From positions 1-62,000 of the forward strand of contig NMRA01000625.1 of NCBI GenBank assembly GCA_002633005.1: a stretch of DNA of 62,000 nt, read 5' to 3'. Positions within the stretch are counted from its first letter, which is position 1, and each line of letters begins with the position of its first letter. Of this stretch, positions 58,601-62,000 are shown piece after piece. The stretch is from Phoronis australis. Its lineage: Eukaryota; Phoronida; Phoronidae. The notes under the pieces are model-generated. The model did no database searches, was not told where the DNA came from, and was given only the letters and a program-made list of their open reading frames with translations. The position numbers and the translations under genes were made by a program.

Positions 58601-61318
58601 TGAAATGCCACTAGAGGCATACCGGTAGTCAGAATCATCCTAAAGTCGTCATCGTCCGTTGTCAACATCACATAAATACACTTGCTAAATTTAGTAAAGA
58701 TCCTGCAAACGGTTTGGGAGATACAGCCATGGGCACAAAAACAACTGCCACTAGGAGGCGCCACAGTAATCAAAGTCATGGGAAATTCAGCGTCAATCGT
58801 CCTCTTCATAGTAAGAACATACATGCCAATTTTCACAATCATACTTATAGCGGTTTGGTTGATAGAGGGGTGGATGCCAAAAAACAGACTCAAAAACAGT
58901 AAAAATGGCAACTGGGTGTCACAAACTAGGTCGAATCCACTAATCCGAAAACAGGAGGATAGCGTCATCGCACTAATAGGTGCCTACAAACCAAATTTCA
59001 TGAAAATCCGTTAAGGACTTGTGAAGATACAGAGGTAAACGTAAAAAAATAAAATTGCCACTAGGGCGCACACAGGTAGGCGGATCCGTCCAAAAGTCGT
59101 CATCGTCTGTTGTTAACATAATATAAATACACTTATTAAATTTCGTAAAGATCCTGCGAACGGTTTAGGAGATACAGCCATAGGCGCAAAAAAGTGCCAC
59201 TGGGAGGTGCCACAGTAGTCGAAATCGTCGGAAAATCATCGTCATACATCGTCTACATAGTAAGCATATACATGCCAATTTTCACAATCATCCTTTGAGC
59301 GGTTTGGTTGATAGAGGGGTGGACGCACAAAAACAGACTCGAAAACACTAAAAATGGCCACTAGGTGGCGCAAACTTTGTCGAATCCATCTGAAAACGGG
59401 AGGATAGCGTCATCTCACTAATAGGTGCCTACATACCAAATTTCATGAAAATCCGTTCAGGACGTTTGAAGATACAAAGGTAAGCGTAAAAAATTAAAAT
59501 TGCCACTAGGGGGCACACCGGTAGTCAGATCCGTCCGAAAGTTCGCACATGCCGTCCCATTTATGAATGGAACATATGTGCCAAATTTGATGAACGTATG
59601 TCAAAGGGTTTTGGAGATAGAGTAGCGGACGCCGGACGCCGACGCCGGACACCGGACGCCGGACGCCGGACGAAAGCCGCCCGGACGGACGGACGGACGG
59701 ACGGACGGAGATGACGGCATAATGCGTCCACGTATAAATATGTGGGCGCATAAAAAATGCAGACAATATTGAATCAAGTAAAATCGGAATCTACTCACAC
59801 TGCATAAGCAATGATCAAGCAACAAATAGGGAACACTTCATAAATCTGATTCTCACTGTACTCATTCAATTTTGCTCTAGTTTGAAACTGGTCAGTTATT
59901 GATGCCGAATGTTTAGCCAGGCAGACTCTGAGGCCGTCTACATCTGCTTTCATGGCAAAGTCCTTCCCCCATATCAGGTTTTTCATGGTAAGCCATCCAA
60001 AATGAATTGGAACGTTTAGCACTGAGTAGAGGGCACGTCATTTGACGCAATTCATCACGTGACCCTGCTAGTCCTCGGACCGCCTGCGGACTAATCACTA
60101 CACATGATTTCGACACTGGCGTCTGTACTCGAAATCGAAACTCGAAATTATTTTTGACATTTTTCATTTTACTTAAATATTAACTTAAATGCCCATTATT
60201 TTATGCTGGGTGACTATCTAATCCTATTTTGAGCCTGATGATGCTTCCTCAAAACTACAAGTTCGACGGAACTAGAAATCTCGACTTTATACAAGAGTTT
60301 GTAGTTTCAATCAAGGGTCTTCTATTTTGAACTTGGACGAAAAATTAATGTGTACAAATAGCAGACACTGATCTTGAGTTAACTCACAATGTAAAACAGA
60401 AAATATCAAAAATATTCTCGAGTTCGATTTCCAGTACAAAGATTAGACCTTAAGCCCAAACCAACAATGCCACCTTGTGGAATTTCCTGGGGGTTGACCC
60501 TTTTTTATATGTCCCATTACATAACTGCCGGGCAGATTTATGCCTCTAAAGTTGCAACAAACTCACTTGAATTGATTAAAGTTGCAAAGTGAGTGTTCGC
60601 CGGGGTTACTCCAGTTATCCACGAACCATGCTTTACACCAACATGCACGTAATCTGCGTAAATCTTGACGTAGTCAAACTCCGCCATGATAGCCATTTGA
60701 CCAAGTTTGCGCATTAGTCCTGCATCCTTATCTTCACTCGGCATTGTGGTGAACTTGTAATTCATTTCGTCATCCGATAGTTTTCTAGAGATGGCTATCT
60801 GGGCGGCTCTACCTTCTTTGTGGATGGAATTCCATGCAAACTTTCCCCAGTTGCTTCCTTGGATGGGGTTCAGCTCAGTCGGCTCGTCAAATGCATTAAT
60901 AACCATCAGCTTCCCTTTGAGAAAGTCACGAAGTCAGTGTAAGCGCTTTTTTGCATTGAGTTGCGTACTAAGATAATTTTGTTGAAATAGTGACAGACTA
61001 TCAATATTAATAGCATAAATCAAATCAGCTCTTTGTAAAGCGTTCCTAACCATGGAAAATAGTCAGGGTTACCAATTGTAAACGAGAAGCCACTTACGGT
61101 TTTTCAATCGAGGGTCTTTCATTACTAGTTCTGCAAGAGATTTGATTGCCTCCGACATGTCTAACGACATGTGACGATCAGCGCATATTTTGGGCTTTGT
61201 ATACCCGGCGACTTCCTTGCGACAGTCCGTACAAGGGTAGTTCAACGATCCACACCATTTCTGTGTATGCTCCTCGTTTTTGAACAGGATCTTGTTGGAT
61301 TTCAGCTGGATCATTTTT
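31365..61318 (-). CDS. Copy 2: tandem paralogue, partial (exons 10-21; 5' exons beyond the window)
   Basis: Visible exons in transcript order: 61098-61318, 60567-60914, 57883-58042, 55704-55877, 55276-55422, 52193-52802, 47331-47532, 43881-43977, 37143-37345, 35828-36031, 34322-34509, 31365-31694. Splice sites and phases match copy 1, including the GC donor after 57883. Exon lengths match copy 1 exactly except for the last exon, which is 3 bp shorter and ends Met-Thr-Gly rather than Met-Ser-Pro-Ser. No frameshift or internal stop is seen. Amino-acid changes are few: exon 14 shows none, exon 15 about six in 203. Introns differ by many indels and different mobile elements. The encoded part covers all three Hedgehog-like modules and the C-terminus, so the paralogue looks functional. 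Exon 9 would be expected just past the right edge. Confidence 0.83.
32475..32695. mobile_element. Second, truncated copy of the 240-bp MITE family
   Basis: It shares the CATGCG(T/C)(G/A)CACCCAG start, the GGGCTCG...CGAGCCCCCC hairpin and the ATTTGGCGAAGTGGGCAAAA core with 3837-4076. The right end is missing, cut at CGAGCCCCCTGG. It sits at a different site (intron 20 of copy 2), so it is an independent insertion. Confidence 0.65.
34322..34509 (-). CDS. Copy 2 exon 20'
   Basis: Same length and splice sites as copy 1 exon 20, with a few conservative changes (SVRARYKPDTDRSIEVELYG; NVTVFID). The N-V-T sequon is kept. Confidence 0.86.
35828..36031 (-). CDS. Copy 2 exon 19'
   Basis: 204 nt, equal to copy 1 exon 19. 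The acceptor TTCCAG is conserved; the donor changes from GTACGT to GTAAGT. Substitutions are conservative (Leu to Val, Thr to Ser, Arg to Lys) and all cysteines are kept. Confidence 0.85.
37143..37345 (-). CDS. Copy 2 exon 18'
   Basis: 203 nt, equal to copy 1. Changes include FADRDC for FADLDC, TKKTYS for TKKKYS and MGRVED for MKRVED. The C-terminal cysteine cluster is identical. The 5.6-kb LINE lies in the intron between this exon and exon 17'. Confidence 0.85.
37886..38400 (-). pseudogene. LINE RNase H remnant
   Basis: DGQTNRAGWGYQIL (first Asp), MEFEAIQRAL (Glu) and FAIDSMAV (Asp) are the RNase HI catalytic motifs. VWSFVPGHAGV follows. This supports a clade carrying RNase H. Confidence 0.78.
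38596..40430 (-). pseudogene. LINE reverse transcriptase remnant
   Basis: Pieces in several frames: CKDGAPGPDGVRVLTLKSLP, SPVPKPGKDHR, the catalytic FADD (39332-39343), HLGVELDRRLNFTTQVNSM and LYKALVTSVFDYGRP. Motif order is that of a non-LTR RT; frameshifts separate the pieces. Confidence 0.8.
40503..41140 (-). pseudogene. LINE apurinic-like endonuclease remnant
   Basis: From WYCNIRGIRGSKHILEKIC through YDILLFQEAKL (catalytic Glu motif) to LIAGDYNAQHCSWD and TGSDHKL. These are the usual order of motifs in LINE endonucleases. Frame changes inside mark it as broken. Confidence 0.8.
43881..43977 (-). CDS. Copy 2 exon 17'
   Basis: 97 nt, equal to copy 1, with two visible changes (Asp to Ala, Glu to Lys). 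It stays in frame despite being flanked by the LINE on one side and the palindromic repeat complex on the other. Confidence 0.83.
44069..44830. repeat. Inverted copy of the dispersed repeat, inserted only in copy 2
   Basis: It reads as the reverse complement of 9796-10375. It begins with a complete fold-back element (ACAAAACGTACCGAG near 44071, mirrored near 44190-44207 as GAGGTACGTTTTGT). Copy 1 intron 16 lacks it. Confidence 0.55.
44825..44945. repeat. Long imperfect palindrome, unit 1
   Basis: TTATCCCCCGTTATCTAGAG...CCCGAG is mirrored by CGAGGGCTCTAGATAAGGGG...ATAACG around a TTTATCGCCCGAGGGTGATA centre, giving arms of about 50 bp with a few mismatches. Confidence 0.75.
45766..45872. repeat. 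Long imperfect palindrome, unit 2, starting at an ambiguous base
   Basis: Same palindrome family (GAGCCCGAGTGAATTTTGGA ... TCCTCGAGGGCTCTAGG). An N at 45766 sits exactly at its left edge, probably an assembly or consensus problem caused by the hairpin; the outer part of the left arm is missing. Confidence 0.75.
46436..46500 (+). repeat. tRNA-like pol III promoter within the repeat (SINE-like)
   Basis: TGGTGTAGTGGTAAAGT (A-box-like, from 46441) and GTTCGACTCC (B box, about 46485-46494) have tRNA-like spacing. The sister repeat at 45515 keeps the A box only. No full cloverleaf could be drawn. Confidence 0.45.
47331..47532 (-). CDS. Copy 2 exon 16': end of module C
   Basis: 202 nt, equal to copy 1. 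LGIGVHKNELYFDFRPKPW is unchanged. Differences cluster near the end (NVVTALESWL for KVVTELEKWL), plus CGIQIN for CGNQIN. Confidence 0.85.
50225..50345 (-). pseudogene. Possible terminal exon of the same carried gene
   Basis: After CTGTTACAG the frame reads ETNRLTIYFTVGQSEKQSFS and ends in TGA at 50225-50227. The acceptor phase (2) does not match the donor phase (0) of the exon at 50989, so at least one more exon or further damage is needed. Confidence 0.3.
50989..51220 (-). pseudogene. Signal-peptide exon inside the TIR element, frameshifted
   Basis: ATG at 51218-51220 gives MEFLSKYVVALS. A one-base shift is then needed to continue LLLLISLVQAFDRWPQIPKR and a Cys-containing stretch (FVDTCGQQG, KKCEDAEAPC), ending at a good GTAAGT donor. 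It looks like the first exon of a secreted protein carried by the element, now broken or mis-sequenced. Family not recognised. Confidence 0.45.
52193..52802 (-). CDS. Copy 2 exon 15': end of module B and most of module C
   Basis: 610 nt, equal to copy 1, with about six changes in 203 residues (for example AVIIEM for AVIVEM, VGSLIA for VGNLIA). VIWVCVKREN, IPWCGK and RHQSGHAV are unchanged, so the altered zinc-site residues are shared by both copies. Confidence 0.88.
53068..53605. repeat. Dispersed repeat, intron 14' of copy 2
   Basis: Counterpart of 9796-10375 in the same intron, so that insertion predates the gene duplication. Its terminal fold-back is partly deleted. Confidence 0.5.
54120..54350. 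repeat. Interspersed repeat (intron 14' of copy 2)
   Basis: Orthologous to 10850-11065 and related to the units at 58.6-59.6 kb (shared AAAATCCGTCAAGGA and GGTTTAGGAGATACA). Confidence 0.45.
55276..55422 (-). CDS. Copy 2 exon 14'
   Basis: 147 nt, encoding the same residues as copy 1 exon 14, including the WDEP strand. Nucleotide differences are clustered near the 3' end of the exon and are silent. Confidence 0.86.
55704..55877 (-). CDS. Copy 2 exon 13': start of module B
   Basis: 174 nt, equal to copy 1. DAWCGMPGRSCIDCR is kept. Changes are RND for RDD and RVHTGSANV for RTHSGGASV. The acceptor region GATTAG differs in sequence from copy 1 but sits at the same place. Confidence 0.84.
56095..56174. 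repeat. Perfect 80-bp palindrome (39-bp arms, 2-bp spacer) in copy 2
   Basis: The left arm 56095-56133 (from GTAACAAGGCAGTGATTGTC) is the exact reverse complement of 56136-56174. Copy 1 at about 12745-12795 has the sequence only once and in one orientation, so copy 2 gained an inverted duplication. Confidence 0.95.
56932..57059. mobile_element. Short TIR element (intron 12' of copy 2)
   Basis: Counterpart of 13947-14100. The right end CTGGATCCGCC is intact; the left is eroded (GGGGCGGATACAG). Confidence 0.5.
57316..57359. repeat. 22-bp minisatellite, two units (copy 2)
   Basis: Same unit as 14342-14495 but only two copies, the second with one base difference at its end. Confidence 0.8.
57478..57660 (-). 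pseudogene. Frameshifted counterpart of the intron 12 relic exon in copy 2
   Basis: It aligns with 14611-14791. A one-base deletion after the Thr-Glu codons and an in-frame TAG break the reading. The Cys and Gly of the WCG-like motif remain but its Trp has become Cys. Its decay argues the segment is dispensable. Confidence 0.35.
57883..58042 (-). CDS. Copy 2 exon 12' with GC donor
   Basis: 160 nt, equal to copy 1, with one residue change (Val to Ile). The intron begins GCAAGT exactly as in copy 1, supporting use of a non-canonical GC-AG intron. Confidence 0.82.
58210..59750. repeat. Tandem repeat of about 445 bp with GGACGCC/GGAC satellite end (copy 2 intron 11')
   Basis: GCCACTAG(A/G)GG recurs at about 58606, 59056 and 59501, with shared AAATCCGTTAAGGAC and GCGGTTTGGTTGATAGAGGG between. 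The array ends in GACGCCGG- and GGAC-type microsatellite (59630-59710) and CATAATGCGTCC. Copy 1 intron 11 (15184-15843) lacks it. Confidence 0.75.
59630..59710. repeat. GC-rich microsatellite
   Basis: GACGCCGGACGCCGACGCCG followed by GGACGGACGGAC repeats, very different in composition from the AT-rich surroundings. Confidence 0.85.
60567..60914 (-). CDS. Copy 2 exon 11': core of module A
   Basis: 348 nt, equal to copy 1. SIHKEGRAAQIAIS and YVHVGVK are unchanged. The seen changes are Thr to Ser and Val to Ile. The donor is GTGAGT rather than GTAAGT. Confidence 0.86.
61098..61318 (-). CDS. Copy 2 exon 10': start of module A
   Basis: 221 nt, equal to copy 1. WCGSLNYPCTDCR is unchanged; the visible change is Asp to Glu (KEVAGY). 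It is the first visible exon of copy 2 in transcript order; exons 1-9 are expected to the right of 62000. Confidence 0.85.
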
Positions 61319-61630
61319 CTGGAATAGGAATTATACTCTAGCTTTGATTTCTTGATGGTGGAGTAAGAAAGCAAAAACGCCAATAATGCAGTGCTGAAGA
61401 ACCACAGGAAATGGTATGCTTTCATTTGCTTCAAAATGTACATCTTCACTGGAGTTATCAGCTACGACTTTTGAATTTTTGCGGCACCTGCTGGCAGGTG
61501 TCACCACTAAAATATCACGTGCACATGGTCCAGTCTTTATGAACGACAACATGGAATATAAACAATAAGACTAAACAAGAGTAGTAAAGATAAGTTGACT
61601 TAAATACGTTGGTCACGCAGGTGATTAAAA

Positions 61631-61698
61631 CCGAGCATTCAGTGAATGGAGTCGAACCCCCGTCAGCGCAAACCCATTATACCCACGCAACCGAGAGT
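61631..61698 (-). repeat. tRNA-like / SINE-like fragment in intron 9' of copy 2
   Basis: Counterpart of 16895-16952 with GGGTTCGACTCC and GTGGGTATAATGGG on the minus strand. Not a complete tRNA. Confidence 0.35.
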
Positions 61699-62000
61699 TT
61701 TTGCAACTGAATTCACCCATACATGCTTAACTAATTCATAAATTGTACAAACGTCCATTTATTTGTTTTATTTTGTGTTAGTGATAATGACGACTAAAAG
61801 TATTACTGTCAGTATTTCGACAGAATTGTTTTCAGTAGATGTTTTTGAACAATCAAAACATTTGTGCGTGTATGGCGCTTCATCTAAATTTTGAGTGAAC
61901 TTCACTAGTTCATGTAACGTAAAAAAGGCACATCCTATCAGGATGATAAAAATGTTCTTCTACATCAGGTAGACTTATACCGAAGTCACCCGACTCTACA

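Noticed and set aside
59506-59825. Frames rich in SVRPSVRPSG
   Set aside because: Translation of the GGAC microsatellite; no coding evidence.

Overview
This is animal (metazoan) nuclear DNA. Coding sequence is broken into short exons with GT/AG (once GC/AG) boundaries and consistent phases, separated by long AT-rich introns full of LINE remnants, MITE-like fold-back elements, minisatellites and pol III-promoter-like repeats. Together with the Hedgehog-like modules and the repeat style this suggests an invertebrate deuterostome, possibly a hemichordate. That taxon call is a weak inference.

All convincing coding sequence is on the minus strand and belongs to two tandem copies of one large gene. 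Copy 1 is complete: 21 exons from the ATG at 28982-28984 to the TAA at 733-735. They join in phase into a predicted 1532-residue secreted protein. Copy 2 occupies 31365 to the right edge. Twelve exons, equivalent to exons 10-21, lie in the window, each with the same splice sites; eleven have the same length as in copy 1, and the last is 3 bp shorter. Its first nine exons must lie beyond 62000. Homology between the copies continues into the 3' flank: bases 1-730 match about 30614-31364.

The predicted protein has a signal peptide, an acidic pro-region ending in a furin-type RVRR site (residues 182-185), a beta-rich region with cysteine pairs (about 186-570), three tandem modules that each start with a Trp-Cys-Gly motif and resemble the Hedgehog N-terminal signalling / M15-peptidase fold (about 592-745, 834-970 and 1010-1160), and an unrecognised Cys-rich plus alpha/beta C-terminal region. 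The zinc-site residues of the Hedgehog/M15 fold are eroded differently in each module. I do not recognise the protein as a named family. It is the best candidate here for something undescribed.

The introns record separate histories after duplication. Copy 2 alone carries a 5.6-kb LINE with endonuclease, reverse transcriptase and RNase H remains, an 11-bp target duplication and an empty site in copy 1; a 3.5-kb TIR element whose empty site is also visible in copy 1; a palindrome-bearing tandem repeat complex at 44-46.7 kb; a tandem repeat with a GGAC-type satellite at 58.2-59.75 kb; and a perfect 39-bp-arm palindrome. Copy 1 alone carries a 240-bp MITE whose empty site is in copy 2, and an expanded 22-bp minisatellite (7 units against 2). 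No protein-coding gene outside the two paralogues and the mobile elements was found, and no complete tRNA, rRNA or CRISPR array.
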